Notes: a model not told the origin generated them from the sequence alone. Positions 10,458-20,428 are shown, counted from the first letter of the stretch. The stretch is 64,000 bases of DNA from Pseudomonas sp. P7548 (GCF_013386585.1 NZ_JACARO010000018.1:62001-126000), one strand, 5' to 3'. Translations and numbers: made by a program.

Positions 10458-12563
10458 TTGCCGAGCATAGACGCCCTCGCCGATCGCTTATCGACCTACC
10501 TCGGCCCAGACCAGGTCAACCTGGTCCGCCGAGCGTATTTCTACGCCGAACAAGCCCACGACGGCCAACGCCGCCGCAGCGGCGAGGCGTATGTCACCCA
10601 TCCTCTTGCGGTGGCAAACATTCTTGCCGAGATGCACATGGACCATCAGAGCCTGATGGCCGCGATGCTGCATGACGTGATCGAAGACACCGGCATCGCC
10701 AAGGAAGCGCTCAGCGCGCAGTTTGGCGAAACCGTGGCCGAACTGGTCGACGGGGTCAGCAAACTGACCCAGATGAACTTCGAGACCAAGGCCGAAGCCC
10801 AGGCGGAAAACTTCCAGAAGATGGCCATGGCCATGGCCCGCGATATCCGGGTAATTCTGGTCAAGCTGGCCGACCGGCTGCACAACATGCGCACGCTGGA
10901 AGTGCTGTCTGGCGAAAAACGCCGGCGCATCGCCAAGGAAACCCTGGAAATCTACGCGCCCATTGCCAACCGGCTGGGCATGCACGCCATTCGCATCGAA
11001 TTCGAAGACCTCGGCTTCAAGGCCATGCACCCGATGCGTTCAGCGCGCATCTACCAGGCGGTCAAGCGCGCCCGGGGCAACCGCAAGGAAATCGTCAACA
11101 AGATCGAAGAGTCCCTGAGCCATTGCCTGGCGATCGACGAGATCGAGGGCGAGGTCAGCGGCCGGCAGAAACACATCTACGGCATCTATAAAAAGATGCG
11201 CGGCAAGCGCCGGGCCTTCAACGAGATCATGGACGTGTACGCGTTCCGGATCATCGTCGACAAGGTCGACACCTGCTACCGTGTGCTGGGCGCTGTACAT
11301 AATTTGTACAAACCCCTGCCGGGGCGCTTCAAGGACTACATCGCGATCCCCAAAGCCAACGGCTATCAATCGTTGCATACCACGCTGTTCGGTATGCATG
11401 GCGTGCCGATCGAGATCCAGATCCGCACCCGCGAAATGGAAGAGATGGCCAACAACGGCATCGCCGCCCATTGGCTGTACAAATCCAGCGGTGACGAGCA
11501 GCCAAAAGGCACCCATGCCCGTGCCCGCCAGTGGGTCAAGGGCGTGCTGGAAATGCAGCAACGTGCCGGCAACTCCCTCGAATTTATCGAAAGTGTGAAG
11601 ATCGACCTGTTCCCGGACGAGGTCTACGTGTTCACGCCCAAAGGCCGGATCATGGAGCTGCCCAAAGGCTCCACGGCGGTCGACTTCGCTTATGCGGTGC
11701 ACACCGACGTGGGCAACAGCTGCATTGCCTGTCGGATCAATCGTCGTCTCGCGCCGCTGTCCGAACCGCTGCAAAGCGGCTCCACGGTCGAGATCGTCAG
11801 CGCACCGGGCGCACGCCCGAACCCGGCCTGGTTGAACTTCGTGGTCACCGGCAAGGCGCGCACCCACATCCGCCACGCCCTGAAACTGCAGCGCCGCTCC
11901 GAGTCCATCAGCCTCGGCGAGCGCTTGCTGAACAAGGTGCTCAACGGCTTCGACAGCGCCCTGGACAAGATCCCGGCCGAGCGCGTCCAAGCGATGCTCC
12001 ACGAATATCGTCAGGAAACCATCGAGGACCTGCTGGAAGATATCGGCCTGGGCAACCGCATGGCCTACGTGGTCGCCCGTCGCCTGCTCGGCGAAGGCGA
12101 ACAGTTGCCAAGCCCCGAAGGCCCGCTGGCGATTCGCGGCACCGAGGGCCTGGTGCTCAGCTACGCCAAGTGCTGCACGCCGATCCCGGGCGACCCGATT
12201 GTCGGTCACCTGTCGGCGGGCAAAGGCATGGTGGTGCACCTGGACAACTGCCGCAACATCACCGAAATCCGCCACAACCCGGAAAAATGCATCCAGCTCT
12301 CGTGGGCCAAGGATGTCACCGGCGAATTCAACGTCGAGCTGCGGGTGGAGCTGGAACACCAGCGCGGCCTGATCGCGCTGCTGGCCAGCAGCGTCAACGC
12401 GGCCGACGGCAATATCGAGAAAATCAGCATGGACGAGCGCGATGGCCGCATCAGCGTGGTCCAGTTGGTGGTCAGCGTCCACGACCGCGTGCACCTGGCC
12501 CGCGTGATCAAGAAACTGCGCGCCTTGACCGGGGTCATCCGCATCACCCGCATGCGTGCCTAA
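10458..12563 (+). CDS. spoT: Bifunctional (p)ppGpp synthetase/hydrolase SpoT
   Basis: 701 aa. Domain order: HD hydrolase (about 25-180, '[10 protein letters not shown]' with H72-D73), RelA/SpoT synthetase (about 230-350, '[20 protein letters not shown]'), TGS (about 385-450), a helical/zinc-finger-like region with '[10 protein letters not shown]', and a C-terminal ACT domain. The start is TTG at 10458 with CAGGAGT upstream; [16 protein letters not shown] agrees with other Pseudomonas SpoT, and no ATG or GTG fits better. It hydrolyses and makes (p)ppGpp in response to carbon, fatty-acid and iron starvation. Confidence 0.96.
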   Translation: MPSIDALADRLSTYLGPDQVNLVRRAYFYAEQAHDGQRRRSGEAYVTHPLAVANILAEMHMDHQSLMAAMLHDVIEDTGIAKEALSAQFGETVAELVDGVSKLTQMNFETKAEAQAENFQKMAMAMARDIRVILVKLADRLHNMRTLEVLSGEKRRRIAKETLEIYAPIANRLGMHAIRIEFEDLGFKAMHPMRSARIYQAVKRARGNRKEIVNKIEESLSHCLAIDEIEGEVSGRQKHIYGIYKKMRGKRRAFNEIMDVYAFRIIVDKVDTCYRVLGAVHNLYKPLPGRFKDYIAIPKANGYQSLHTTLFGMHGVPIEIQIRTREMEEMANNGIAAHWLYKSSGDEQPKGTHARARQWVKGVLEMQQRAGNSLEFIESVKIDLFPDEVYVFTPKGRIMELPKGSTAVDFAYAVHTDVGNSCIACRINRRLAPLSEPLQSGSTVEIVSAPGARPNPAWLNFVVTGKARTHIRHALKLQRRSESISLGERLLNKVLNGFDSALDKIPAERVQAMLHEYRQETIEDLLEDIGLGNRMAYVVARRLLGEGEQLPSPEGPLAIRGTEGLVLSYAKCCTPIPGDPIVGHLSAGKGMVVHLDNCRNITEIRHNPEKCIQLSWAKDVTGEFNVELRVELEHQRGLIALLASSVNAADGNIEKISMDERDGRISVVQLVVSVHDRVHLARVIKKLRALTGVIRITRMRA

Positions 12564-12588
12564 CCCACTTCATTACAAGGAGTCACAC

Positions 12589-12969
12589 ATGACCAAGACC
12601 GTTATCACCAGCGACAAGGCCCCGGCCGCCATCGGCACCTACTCCCAGGCAATCAAGGCGGGCAACACCGTCTACATGTCCGGCCAGATCCCGCTGGACC
12701 CGAAGACCATGGAACTGGTGGAAGGCTTCGAAGCCCAGACCGTACAGGTCTTCGAGAACCTCAAGTCCGTTGCCGAAGCCGCTGGCGGTTCGTTCAAGGA
12801 CATCGTCAAACTGAACATCTTCCTCACCGACCTGAGCCACTTCGCCAAGGTCAACGAGATCATGGGCAAGTACTTCGAACAACCCTACCCAGCCCGTGCC
12901 GCCATCGGCGTTGCCGCCCTGCCAAAGGGCGCACAGGTTGAGATGGACGCGATTCTGGTCATCGAGTAA
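12589..12969 (+). CDS. ridA: 2-iminobutanoate/2-iminopropanoate deaminase RidA
   Basis: 126 aa, YjgF/YER057c/UK114 family. It hydrolyses reactive imines (2-aminoacrylate) released by PLP enzymes such as threonine dehydratase. It carries the family signature '[23 protein letters not shown]' with the substrate-binding arginine. The ATG at 12589 follows AAGGAG; an upstream ATG at 12556 would overlap spoT and is rejected. It starts 25 bases after spoT and is probably in the same operon. Confidence 0.95.
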   Translation: MTKTVITSDKAPAAIGTYSQAIKAGNTVYMSGQIPLDPKTMELVEGFEAQTVQVFENLKSVAEAAGGSFKDIVKLNIFLTDLSHFAKVNEIMGKYFEQPYPARAAIGVAALPKGAQVEMDAILVIE

Positions 12970-12976
12970 AACACCC

Positions 12977-13010
12977 GGCGCAGCCCCCAAAGGCTGCGCC
13001 GACTTTGTTT
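12977..13010 (+). terminator. Terminator or attenuator after ridA
   Basis: GGCGCAGCC - CCCAAA - GGCTGCGCC is a 9-bp perfect GC-rich stem followed by GACTTTGTTT. The T tract is interrupted, so termination may be partial, leaving some read-through into the lipoprotein gene 16 bases on. Confidence 0.75.
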
Positions 13011-13025
13011 CAGAAGGATTTCGTA

Positions 13026-13769
13026 ATGCGCAAAGCGCTTGTAGCCTCATCGTTGCTCGCCCTGTTGCTCGGCGGCTGTGCCAGCAACCCCGCCGACCTG
13101 GATGTGAGCGGCACCTGGATCAACCAGGTCGCCATCGATGCGGCAGCCAAGGGCGGCCCTTTGCGTGAAGCCCTGCAAACCTATGGCCCCAACCTTGAAT
13201 GGGAAGTGAACACCAAGGCTTCGCAGGCACGCTACTACAACGGTTTTGAAGTAGCCGAAGGCAAGTTGCTCGGTGAGAAATCCGGCGCCTGGAGCGTGGA
13301 CTTCTACGGCAGCACAGCCACCGAACTCAAACGCAAAGGCAAGCAACTGCTGCAAGTGGCCAATGATAACGAGCCTGAGCAGCTGTTCGCCCGTGCCAAA
13401 GACCCTGCCCCGGAAGGCGCGCCGCTGGGCGCCAACTTCGAACGCGCACTGTATGCGGCCTACATGGGCGGGGATTGGAAGATCAAGGACGGCAACGGTG
13501 ACGGCGCCACCGTACAGTTCCAGGCCAATGGCCAAGTGGCTGGCCTGCCGGGCGTCGACCAGTATTCGCTGTGCCTGGCGGGCGACTGCGCCTCCATGAG
13601 CGGCGGTTACGACAGCATCTGGCTGCAACTGAACGGCAAGGGCAACCCGTGGATCTTTGCGCGCAAGGGCAAGCAACTGGAAATCTTCCAGGCGGTAAAC
13701 ACTGCGCAGGCGGATGAAGTACCGCAGTTCACCCCAGGCCCTCGCCAATGGCTGCTGGAAAAACAGTAA
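13026..13769 (+). CDS. Lipoprotein of unknown function
   Basis: 247 aa. A clear lipoprotein signal, 'MRKALVASSLLALLLGGCAS', gives a lipobox LGGC with the acylated cysteine near residue 18, so the mature protein should sit in the outer membrane or periplasm. The rest is a soluble domain, rich in Gly, Trp and charged residues, with no motif I recognise; it has one further cysteine pair ('YSLCLAGDCAS'). AGAAGGA precedes the ATG; an alternative start at 13005 would spoil the signal sequence. It lies after the ridA terminator and before a REP pair. Confidence 0.85.
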   Translation: MRKALVASSLLALLLGGCASNPADLDVSGTWINQVAIDAAAKGGPLREALQTYGPNLEWEVNTKASQARYYNGFEVAEGKLLGEKSGAWSVDFYGSTATELKRKGKQLLQVANDNEPEQLFARAKDPAPEGAPLGANFERALYAAYMGGDWKIKDGNGDGATVQFQANGQVAGLPGVDQYSLCLAGDCASMSGGYDSIWLQLNGKGNPWIFARKGKQLEIFQAVNTAQADEVPQFTPGPRQWLLEKQ

Positions 13770-13793
13770 GCACGGCATCACATAGATCTGAAT

Positions 13794-13880
13794 GTGGGAG
13801 CTGGCTTGCCTGGGATGACGGTGTCACATCCAATGCAGATGTGACTGACACACCGCTATCGCAGGCAAGCCAGCTCCCAG
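13794..13880. repeat. REP pair downstream of the lipoprotein gene
   Basis: Arms GTGGGAGCTGGCTTGCCTGG and GCAGGCAAGCCAGCTCCCAG, with a smaller inverted repeat (CACATC...GATGTG) in the loop. It separates two convergent genes. Confidence 0.88.
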
Positions 13881-13895
13881 ATTTTTTACCGCGTT

Positions 13896-14747
13896 TCAGC
13901 CTTTGAGAATCGCGGCATAGCCTTCGCGATACGTTGGATACGTCGGTTTCCAGCCCAACGCCTTGACCCGTGCATTACTGCACTGCTTGCTCCCCGCACG
14001 CCGCACGCTCGCGTCGTCCGCCCATTCGGTCACGCCCAAGTACTCACGCAACCAACCCACCACCTCGGCCAACGGTGCCGGCGCATCGTCGACGCCAATG
14101 TAGACCTTATCCAACGCGCCGCCCTGCTCCACGTGCCGCAACAAAAACGCCAGCAAGCCCGCCGCGTCATCTGCATGGATGCGGTTGCCATACAAAGGCG
14201 GATCGATGGCCACGCGGTAGCCCTGGCGCACCTGGGTCAGCAGCCACTCACGGCCCGGGCCGTAAATGCCCGTCAGGCGCACGATGCTCGCGGGGATGCC
14301 GCTGCTGAGCGCCACTTGCTCGGCTTCAAGCATGACCTTTCCGGAATACCCCTGCGCCTGGGTGTCGGACGTTTCGTCGACCCACTCGCCATTCTGCTGC
14401 CCATACACACTGCTGCTGGATACAAACAGCAGGTGTTTCGGCGCCTGACCGTAGTCCTGCAGCCACTCCAACACATGCTGCAAACCTTGCACATAAGCAG
14501 CGCGATAGCCGGCTTCATCGTGATCGGTCGCCGCCGCGCAATACACCAGATAATCCACGCCACCGATCGGCCAAGTGTCGGGGCAGTCTTTGTTGAACAG
14601 GTCACCAGCGATGCCGATCACCCCCTGTGGAAGCCGCGAAATATCGCGGCGCAGGCCATGGACCTCCCATCCAGAGGCGAGCAACTGGCTAGCCAGCCGA
14701 CTACCCACATCACCGCAACCGGCAATCACAACAGAAGGCGCAGACAT
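13896..14747 (-). CDS. NAD-dependent epimerase/dehydratase family protein (YeeZ-like)
   Basis: 283 aa. The N-terminal Rossmann motif is 'VVIAGCGDVGSRLASQLLASG', with 'GLRRD' for the nucleotide ribose. 'LLFVSSSSVYGQQNGEW' supplies the extended-SDR serine/tyrosine region and 'IVRLTGIYGPGREWL' follows. This is the pattern of the YeeZ branch of extended SDRs, whose substrate is not known. It is divergent from the exbB-exbD-tonB operon. The substrate is not inferable here. Confidence 0.82.
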   Translation of the reverse strand: MSAPSVVIAGCGDVGSRLASQLLASGWEVHGLRRDISRLPQGVIGIAGDLFNKDCPDTWPIGGVDYLVYCAAATDHDEAGYRAAYVQGLQHVLEWLQDYGQAPKHLLFVSSSSVYGQQNGEWVDETSDTQAQGYSGKVMLEAEQVALSSGIPASIVRLTGIYGPGREWLLTQVRQGYRVAIDPPLYGNRIHADDAAGLLAFLLRHVEQGGALDKVYIGVDDAPAPLAEVVGWLREYLGVTEWADDASVRRAGSKQCSNARVKALGWKPTYPTYREGYAAILKG

Positions 14748-14831
14748 TACAAAACTCCATGACTAAAGGCGCAGATTAGCCGCCGGAGATGACCAGCGGC
14801 CAGTAAAAGGACAAATTAAGTAACTGTATTA

Positions 14832-14865
14832 CTTTTGTTAACAAGAATTACTTGCAATAATAACC
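14832..14865. promoter_or_regulatory. AT-rich operator-like region before exbB (possible Fur site)
   Basis: The 188-base divergent spacer contains the palindrome TTGTTAACAA (14835-14844) followed by AT-rich GAATTACTTGCAATAATAAC. TonB systems are usually Fur-repressed, and this stretch is the only AT-rich candidate, but its match to the 19-bp Fur consensus is weak. Confidence 0.3.
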
Positions 14866-14935
14866 ACCCATTTGTCCTCGACCCCCACGGGTCTGGCAGG
14901 ACGATCACTCATTTTTTCTCTCAGGTCCGGCCAGC

Positions 14936-15916
14936 ATGACACGTAATACAAACCCCGCTTCGCCAACCAAGCCTCACAGCCCATCCCGCGCCTGGCGCGC
15001 GATTGCTGCGTTGCTGTTCAGCGTAATGCTGGCGCCGACCGCCGCATTCGCTGACGCCACTGCCCCAGCCGCTCCGGCTGCTGCCGAGCACAACGCAGCC
15101 ACCCCGGCAGCGCCTGGCGCGGCACCTGCGGCCACCGACCCGGCCCAGGCTGCAGCCCCTGCCCCAGCCGACGACTCCGGCGTCGTGCTGGAAGAAGACA
15201 ACTCCCTGGGCATGGCCCACGACCTGTCCCCATGGGGCATGTACCAGAACGCAGACGTCGTGGTGAAAGCCGTGATGATCGGCCTGGCCATCGCCTCGAT
15301 CATCACCTGGACCATCTGGATCGCCAAAGGCTTTGAGCTGCTGGGCGCCAAACGCCGCCTGCGCACTGAAATCGTCCACCTGAAAAAGGCCACCACCCTC
15401 AAGGAAGCGAGCGAAACCGCGACCAAGAAGGGCACCCTGGCCAACCTGCTGGTCCACGACGCGCTGGAAGAAATGCGCCTGTCGGCCAACACCCGCGAAA
15501 AAGAAGGCATCAAGGAACGCGTCAGCTTCCGCCTGGAGCGCCTGGTCGCTGCCTGCGGTCGCAACATGAGCAGCGGCACCGGCGTGCTGGCAACCATCGG
15601 CTCCACCGCTCCCTTCGTGGGCCTGTTCGGCACCGTGTGGGGCATCATGAACAGCTTCATCGGCATCGCCAAGACCCAGACCACCAACCTCGCCGTCGTT
15701 GCCCCTGGCATCGCCGAAGCCCTCCTGGCCACGGCCCTGGGCCTGGTTGCCGCGATTCCTGCCGTGGTGATCTACAACGTCTTCGCCCGCTCCATCGCCG
15801 GCTACAAGGCCCAGGTGTCGGACGCGTCGGCAGAAGTGCTGCTGCTGGTCAGCCGTGACCTCGACCACCTGCCTACCGAGCGCAGCTCGCAACCGCACAT
15901 GGTGAAAGTGGGGTAA
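14936..15916 (+). CDS. exbB: TonB-system energiser ExbB
   Basis: 326 aa, MotA/TolQ/ExbB proton channel family. A signal-like segment ('AWRAIAALLFSVMLAPTAAFADA') and an Ala/Pro-rich linker (about 40-85) precede the core, an extension typical of the long Pseudomonas ExbB. Three membrane segments follow, at about 105-125, 'TIGSTAPFVGLFGTVWGIM', and 'AEALLATALGLVAAIPAVVIYN'. With ExbD it uses proton-motive force to energise TonB. First gene of exbB-exbD-tonB. Confidence 0.95.
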   Translation: MTRNTNPASPTKPHSPSRAWRAIAALLFSVMLAPTAAFADATAPAAPAAAEHNAATPAAPGAAPAATDPAQAAAPAPADDSGVVLEEDNSLGMAHDLSPWGMYQNADVVVKAVMIGLAIASIITWTIWIAKGFELLGAKRRLRTEIVHLKKATTLKEASETATKKGTLANLLVHDALEEMRLSANTREKEGIKERVSFRLERLVAACGRNMSSGTGVLATIGSTAPFVGLFGTVWGIMNSFIGIAKTQTTNLAVVAPGIAEALLATALGLVAAIPAVVIYNVFARSIAGYKAQVSDASAEVLLLVSRDLDHLPTERSSQPHMVKVG

Positions 15917-15922
15917 TCGGCC

Positions 15923-16348
15923 ATGGGCCTGCATTTGAATCAAGGCGACGACGAACTCGTCGAGAACCACGAAATCAACGTCACGCCGTTCATCGACGTG
16001 ATGCTGGTGCTGCTGATCATCTTCATGGTGGCAGCCCCCCTGGCGACCGTGGACATCAAGGTCGACCTGCCTGCGTCCAGCGCCAAGCCTGCGCCGCGGC
16101 CGGAAAAACCGATTTTCCTCAGCGTGAAGGCCGACCAGCGCCTGTTCCTGGGCGAAGAAGAAGTCAAAGCGGAAACCCTGGGCCCGGTGCTCGACGCCAA
16201 GACCCAAGGCAAGAAAGACACGACCATCTTCTTCCAGGCCGACAAGGGCGTGGACTACGGTGACCTGATGAGCGTGATGGATGCCCTGCGGGCAGCCGGC
16301 TACCTCAAGGTCGGCCTGGTCGGACTTGAGACGGCAGCCAAGAAATGA
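15923..16348 (+). CDS. exbD: TonB-system energiser ExbD
   Basis: 141 aa, TolR/ExbD family. A single N-terminal membrane segment 'INVTPFIDVMLVLLIIFMVAAPL' carries the conserved membrane aspartate of the proton path (FIDVML); the rest is periplasmic. It starts 6 bases after exbB, and its TGA overlaps the tonB ATG, so translation is coupled. Confidence 0.96.
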   Translation: MGLHLNQGDDELVENHEINVTPFIDVMLVLLIIFMVAAPLATVDIKVDLPASSAKPAPRPEKPIFLSVKADQRLFLGEEEVKAETLGPVLDAKTQGKKDTTIFFQADKGVDYGDLMSVMDALRAAGYLKVGLVGLETAAKK

Positions 16349-17094
16349 TCACGACGCGCCACAAACTGACGCGGTATGGCACCAGCCTCGCCGTCGTGCT
16401 GGGCGTGCATGCCGTCGCGATCATCATCGCGCTCCAATGGTCTGCGCCGCATCAGGTGCAGTTGCCGCCGGCGGCCATGGTCATCGACCTGGCACCGATG
16501 CCAGCTCCGCCACCTCCGGCTCCGCCCAAGGTGATCACGCCGCCGCAGCCGCCTGCACCGGTGGAAGAGCTGCCCCTGCCGAAGTTGGCCGAGGCGCCCA
16601 AGCCAACGATCCAGGTGCCCAAGCCGGTCAAGCCAAAACCCAAGCCGCAACCGCCCAAGCCCGTGGAGAAAAAGCCCGAGCCGCCCAAGGAGAAACCCTC
16701 CGAGGAGCCGCCGAGCGAAACGCCACCGACCAACGCGCCCGCTGAAAAATCGGCCCAACCGGCTCCCGGCCCGTCGCCTCAGCAGATCGCGGCCAAGGCG
16801 TCCTGGGAAGGCACCCTGCTGGCTCACCTGCAGAAGTACAAGAAGTACCCGCCAGGCGCCTTGCAGCGTGGCAAGGAAGGCATGAACCGTCTGCGCTTTG
16901 TGGTGGATGGCGAAGGCAATGTGCTGTCCTTCGAGTTGGTGGGCCGCTCCGGCAACTCCGACCTGGACCGTGCGACCCTGGCCATGATCCGTGATGCCCA
17001 GCCACTGCCCAAGCCACCGGCTGACATGTTGAAAGGCGGCAGCATCGAAATTGTTGCGCCGTTCGTTTACAACATCGAGAAACGCCGCCGCTAA
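16345..17094 (+). CDS. tonB: Energy transducer TonB
   Basis: 249 aa. An N-terminal membrane anchor ('SLAVVLGVHAVAIIIALQW'), a long Pro/Lys- and Pro/Glu-rich periplasmic spacer (about 45-140) and a C-terminal TonB domain ('YPPGALQRGKEGMNRLRFVVDGEGNVL', 'DLDRATLAMIRDAQPLPKPP') appear in order. It passes energy from ExbBD to outer-membrane siderophore and vitamin receptors. Overlaps exbD by 4 bases (ATGA). A perfect REP palindrome follows 5 bases after the stop. Confidence 0.95.
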   Translation: MITTRHKLTRYGTSLAVVLGVHAVAIIIALQWSAPHQVQLPPAAMVIDLAPMPAPPPPAPPKVITPPQPPAPVEELPLPKLAEAPKPTIQVPKPVKPKPKPQPPKPVEKKPEPPKEKPSEEPPSETPPTNAPAEKSAQPAPGPSPQQIAAKASWEGTLLAHLQKYKKYPPGALQRGKEGMNRLRFVVDGEGNVLSFELVGRSGNSDLDRATLAMIRDAQPLPKPPADMLKGGSIEIVAPFVYNIEKRRR

Positions 17095-17099
17095 CACCT

Positions 17100-17125
17100 G
17101 TAGGAGCTGGCTTGCCAGCTCCTAC
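17100..17125. repeat. Single perfect REP palindrome after tonB
   Basis: GTAGGAGCTGG - CTTG - CCAGCTCCTAC: an 11-bp perfect stem with a 4-base loop, 5 bases after the tonB stop. It has the REP core but lacks the partner arm seen elsewhere. It may stabilise or end the tonB transcript. Confidence 0.8.
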
Positions 17126-17186
17126 ATTGATTTACTGCATCAGCAAAATCCTCCCTATTCCCCGCTCAATCCCCACCAAAGTTCTG

Positions 17187-17201
17187 ATAACGTGCGTCTA
17201 T
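17187..17201 (+). promoter_or_regulatory. OxyR half-site-like motif before oxyR
   Basis: ATAA-CGTGCGT-CTAT matches the OxyR pattern ATAG-N7-CTAT at seven of eight defined bases, 47 bases before the oxyR start, where autoregulation would be expected. The second half-site in register is not convincing. Confidence 0.3.
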
Positions 17202-17247
17202 CGATTGCAGCCGGTATGCTTGGCCCGCAACCTCATGGACGCTCGCT

Positions 17248-18168
17248 ATGACTCTTACAGAATTACGCTACATCGTGACCCTCGCCCAAGAGCAGCACTT
17301 CGGCCACGCGGCCGAGCGTTGCCATGTCAGCCAGCCGACGCTGTCGGTGGGTGTGAAAAAGCTTGAAGACGAACTCGGTGTGCTGATTTTCGAGCGCAGC
17401 AAGAGCGCCGTGCGCCTGACTCCGGTGGGCGAAGGCATCGTTGCCCAGGCCCAGAAGGTCCTGGAGCAAGCCCAAAGCATTCGCGAACTGGCCCAGGCCG
17501 GCAAAAACCAGCTGACAGCACCGCTCAAAGTCGGCGCCATCTACACCGTCGGCCCGTACCTGTTCCCGCACCTGATCCCGCAACTGCACCGCGTTGCGCC
17601 GCAGATGCCGCTGTACATCGAAGAAAACTTCACCCACGTACTGCGCGACAAACTGCGCAACGGCGAGCTGGACGCGATCATCATCGCCCTGCCGTTCAAC
17701 GAAGCGGACGTGCTCACGCTGCCGCTCTACGATGAGCCGTTCTACGTGCTGATGCCGGCCACCCACCCGTGGACGCAAAAAGACACCATCGACGCCGGCC
17801 TGCTCAACGACAAGAGCCTGCTGCTGCTGGGTGAAGGCCACTGCTTCCGCGACCAGGTACTGGAAGCCTGCCCGACCCTGACCAAGGGCAACGACGGCGC
17901 CAAGCACACCACCGTGGAATCCAGCTCCCTGGAAACCATCCGCCATATGGTCGCCTCCGGCCTGGGCATTTCGATCCTGCCGCTGTCGGCCGTGGACAGC
18001 CATCACTACGCCCCCGGCGTGATCGAAGTGCGCCCGCTCACGCCACCGGTGCCGTTCCGTACCGTGGCGATCGCCTGGCGCGCGAGCTTCCCACGGCCAA
18101 AGGCCATTGAGATCCTGGCCGACTCGATCCGCCTCTGCTCGGTGGCCAAGCCGCCTGTTGCGGGCTGA
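17248..18168 (+). CDS. oxyR: Hydrogen peroxide-sensing LysR-type regulator OxyR
   Basis: 306 aa. A LysR-type helix-turn-helix occupies about 1-60 ('HFGHAAERCHVSQPTLSVGVKKLE'), followed by the regulatory domain. The redox pair is present at exactly the E. coli positions, C199 and C208, in 'GEGHCFRDQVLEACP'. Oxidation to a disulfide activates katA/katB, ahp and related genes. recG starts 8 bases after the stop, giving the conserved oxyR-recG pairing of pseudomonads. Confidence 0.97.
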   Translation: MTLTELRYIVTLAQEQHFGHAAERCHVSQPTLSVGVKKLEDELGVLIFERSKSAVRLTPVGEGIVAQAQKVLEQAQSIRELAQAGKNQLTAPLKVGAIYTVGPYLFPHLIPQLHRVAPQMPLYIEENFTHVLRDKLRNGELDAIIIALPFNEADVLTLPLYDEPFYVLMPATHPWTQKDTIDAGLLNDKSLLLLGEGHCFRDQVLEACPTLTKGNDGAKHTTVESSSLETIRHMVASGLGISILPLSAVDSHHYAPGVIEVRPLTPPVPFRTVAIAWRASFPRPKAIEILADSIRLCSVAKPPVAG

Positions 18169-18176
18169 TTAGCCGT

Positions 18177-20252
18177 ATGACCGAGTTGTCACAGGTGTCG
18201 GTGACGGCACTCAAGGGTGTCGGTGAAGCCATGGCCGAGAAATTGGCCAAGGTCGGCCTGGAAAACCTCCAGGACGTACTCTTCCACCTGCCCCTGCGCT
18301 ATCAGGATCGCACTCGCGTGGTGCCCATCGGCCACTTGCGTCCTGGGCAGGATGCGGTGGTCGAAGGCACCGTCAGCGGCGCCGACGTGGTGATGGGCAA
18401 GCGCCGCAGCCTGGTGGTGCGCCTGCAGGACGGTACCGGCGGCCTGAGCCTGCGCTTCTACCATTTCAGCAATGCGCAGAAGGAAGGCCTCAAGCGCGGC
18501 ACGCGCGTACGCTGCTACGGCGAAGCACGCCCGGGCGCGTCGGGCCTGGAGATCTACCACCCGGAATACCGCGCCATCACCGGCGACGAACCGCCGCCGG
18601 TAGACACCACCCTCACCCCGATCTACCCGCTCACCGAGGGCCTGACCCAGCAGCGCTTGCGCCAGTTGTGCATGCAGACCCTGACGATGCTTGGCCCGAA
18701 AAGCCTGCCCGACTGGCTGCCCCTGGAACTGGCCCGTGACTACCAGCTGGCGCCGCTGGCCGATGCGATCCGCTACCTGCATCACCCTCCGGCCGATGCC
18801 GATGTCGATGAATTGGCATTGGGCCATCACTGGGCCCAGCATCGCCTGGCGTTCGAAGAACTGCTGACTCACCAGTTGTCCCAGCAGCGCCTGCGCGAAA
18901 GCATGCGCTCCCTGCGCGCGCCGGCCATGCCCAAGGCCACAAAACTGCCTGCCCAATACCTGGCCAACCTCGGCTTCGCCCCAACCGGTGCCCAGCAGCG
19001 GGTGGGTAATGAGATCGCCTACGACCTCAGCCAGAAGGAACCCATGCTGCGCCTGATCCAAGGCGACGTAGGCGCGGGCAAGACCGTGGTCGCCGCCCTC
19101 GCCGCCCTGCAGGCCCTGGAAGCCGGTTACCAGGTAGCGCTGATGGCGCCCACCGAGATCCTCGCCGAGCAGCACTTCATCACCTTCAAGCGCTGGCTCG
19201 AACCGCTGGGCCTGGAGGTGGCGTGGCTGGCCGGCAAGCTCAAGGGCAAGAACCGCACAGCCGCGCTGGAACAGATTGCCGGGGGCGCACCGATGGTGGT
19301 GGGCACACACGCGCTGTTCCAGGACGAAGTGCAGTTCAAGAACCTGGCGCTGGTGATCATCGACGAACAGCACCGCTTTGGCGTGCAACAGCGCCTGGCC
19401 CTGCGCCAGAAAGGCGTGGGCGGGCGCATGAGCCCGCACCAGTTGATCATGACCGCCACGCCGATCCCGCGCACCCTGGCCATGAGCGCCTACGCCGACC
19501 TCGACACCTCGATCCTCGACGAACTGCCGCCCGGCCGTACGCCGGTCAATACCGTGCTGGTCACCGACACCCGCCGCGTCGAAGTGATCGAACGCGTGCG
19601 CGGTGCCTGCGCTGAAGGCCGACAGGCCTATTGGGTGTGCACGCTGATCGAAGAGTCCGAAGAGCTGACCTGCCAGGCGGCTGAAACCACCTATGAAGAC
19701 CTCACCAGCGCCCTGGGCGAGCTCAAGGTCGGGCTGATCCACGGCCGCATGAAGCCCGCCGAAAAAGCCGCAGTGATGGCCGAATTCAAGGCCGGCAACC
19801 TGCAACTGCTGGTGGCCACCACGGTGATCGAGGTGGGCGTGGACGTGCCCAATGCCAGTCTGATGATCATCGAAAACCCCGAGCGCCTGGGCCTGGCCCA
19901 ACTGCACCAATTGCGCGGCCGCGTCGGTCGGGGTAGCGCCGCCAGCCACTGCGTGCTGCTGTACCACCCGCCGCTGTCACAGATCGGCCGCCAGCGCCTG
20001 GGCATCATGCGTGAAACCAACGACGGTTTTGTCATCGCCGAAAAAGACCTCGAACTGCGCGGCCCCGGCGAAATGCTCGGCACCCGCCAGACCGGCCTGC
20101 TGCAATTCAAGGTCGCCGACCTGATGCGCGACGCCGACCTGCTGCCCGCCGTTCGCGATGCCGCCCAAGCCCTGCTCGAACGCTGGCCGGATCACGTCAG
20201 CCCCCTGCTCGACCGCTGGCTGCGCCACGGCCAGCAATACGGCCAGGTCTGA
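18177..20252 (+). CDS. recG: ATP-dependent DNA helicase RecG
   Basis: 691 aa. An N-terminal wedge/OB region (about 1-160) binds branched DNA. The SF2 helicase core has Walker A 'QGDVGAGKTVVA', a DEQH box 'VIIDEQHRFGVQQR', motif III 'MTATPIPRTLA', motif V/VI 'VATTVIEVGVDVPNA' and 'QLHQLRGRVGRG'. The C-terminal TRG region is also present. RecG remodels stalled forks and Holliday junctions. Close behind oxyR and probably co-transcribed. Confidence 0.97.
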   Translation: MTELSQVSVTALKGVGEAMAEKLAKVGLENLQDVLFHLPLRYQDRTRVVPIGHLRPGQDAVVEGTVSGADVVMGKRRSLVVRLQDGTGGLSLRFYHFSNAQKEGLKRGTRVRCYGEARPGASGLEIYHPEYRAITGDEPPPVDTTLTPIYPLTEGLTQQRLRQLCMQTLTMLGPKSLPDWLPLELARDYQLAPLADAIRYLHHPPADADVDELALGHHWAQHRLAFEELLTHQLSQQRLRESMRSLRAPAMPKATKLPAQYLANLGFAPTGAQQRVGNEIAYDLSQKEPMLRLIQGDVGAGKTVVAALAALQALEAGYQVALMAPTEILAEQHFITFKRWLEPLGLEVAWLAGKLKGKNRTAALEQIAGGAPMVVGTHALFQDEVQFKNLALVIIDEQHRFGVQQRLALRQKGVGGRMSPHQLIMTATPIPRTLAMSAYADLDTSILDELPPGRTPVNTVLVTDTRRVEVIERVRGACAEGRQAYWVCTLIEESEELTCQAAETTYEDLTSALGELKVGLIHGRMKPAEKAAVMAEFKAGNLQLLVATTVIEVGVDVPNASLMIIENPERLGLAQLHQLRGRVGRGSAASHCVLLYHPPLSQIGRQRLGIMRETNDGFVIAEKDLELRGPGEMLGTRQTGLLQFKVADLMRDADLLPAVRDAAQALLERWPDHVSPLLDRWLRHGQQYGQV

Positions 20253-20270
20253 CCGCTTTCCTGTGACCCT

Positions 20271-20338
20271 GTGGCGAGGGAGCTTGCTCCCGCTGGGCTG
20301 CGAAGCAGCCCCGTTCCCGCCGACAACCCCCTCGCCAC
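20271..20338. repeat. Second-class repeat element after recG
   Basis: GTGGCGAGGGAGCTTGCTCC...CCCCTCGCCAC with an internal GGGCTGCGAAGCAGCCC hairpin. Its outer arms (GTGGCGAGGG/CCCTCGCCAC) differ from the GTGGGAGC class, so it is a separate REP family. It occurs only once in this window. Confidence 0.75.
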
Positions 20339-20428
20339 ACGCCAACCACGTCACAAACCACAGTTAGTCGACCAACAGTTGTATCAAGCTGGTTATACTT
20401 CGGGAACTGTAAGAAATTGGATCAGGCC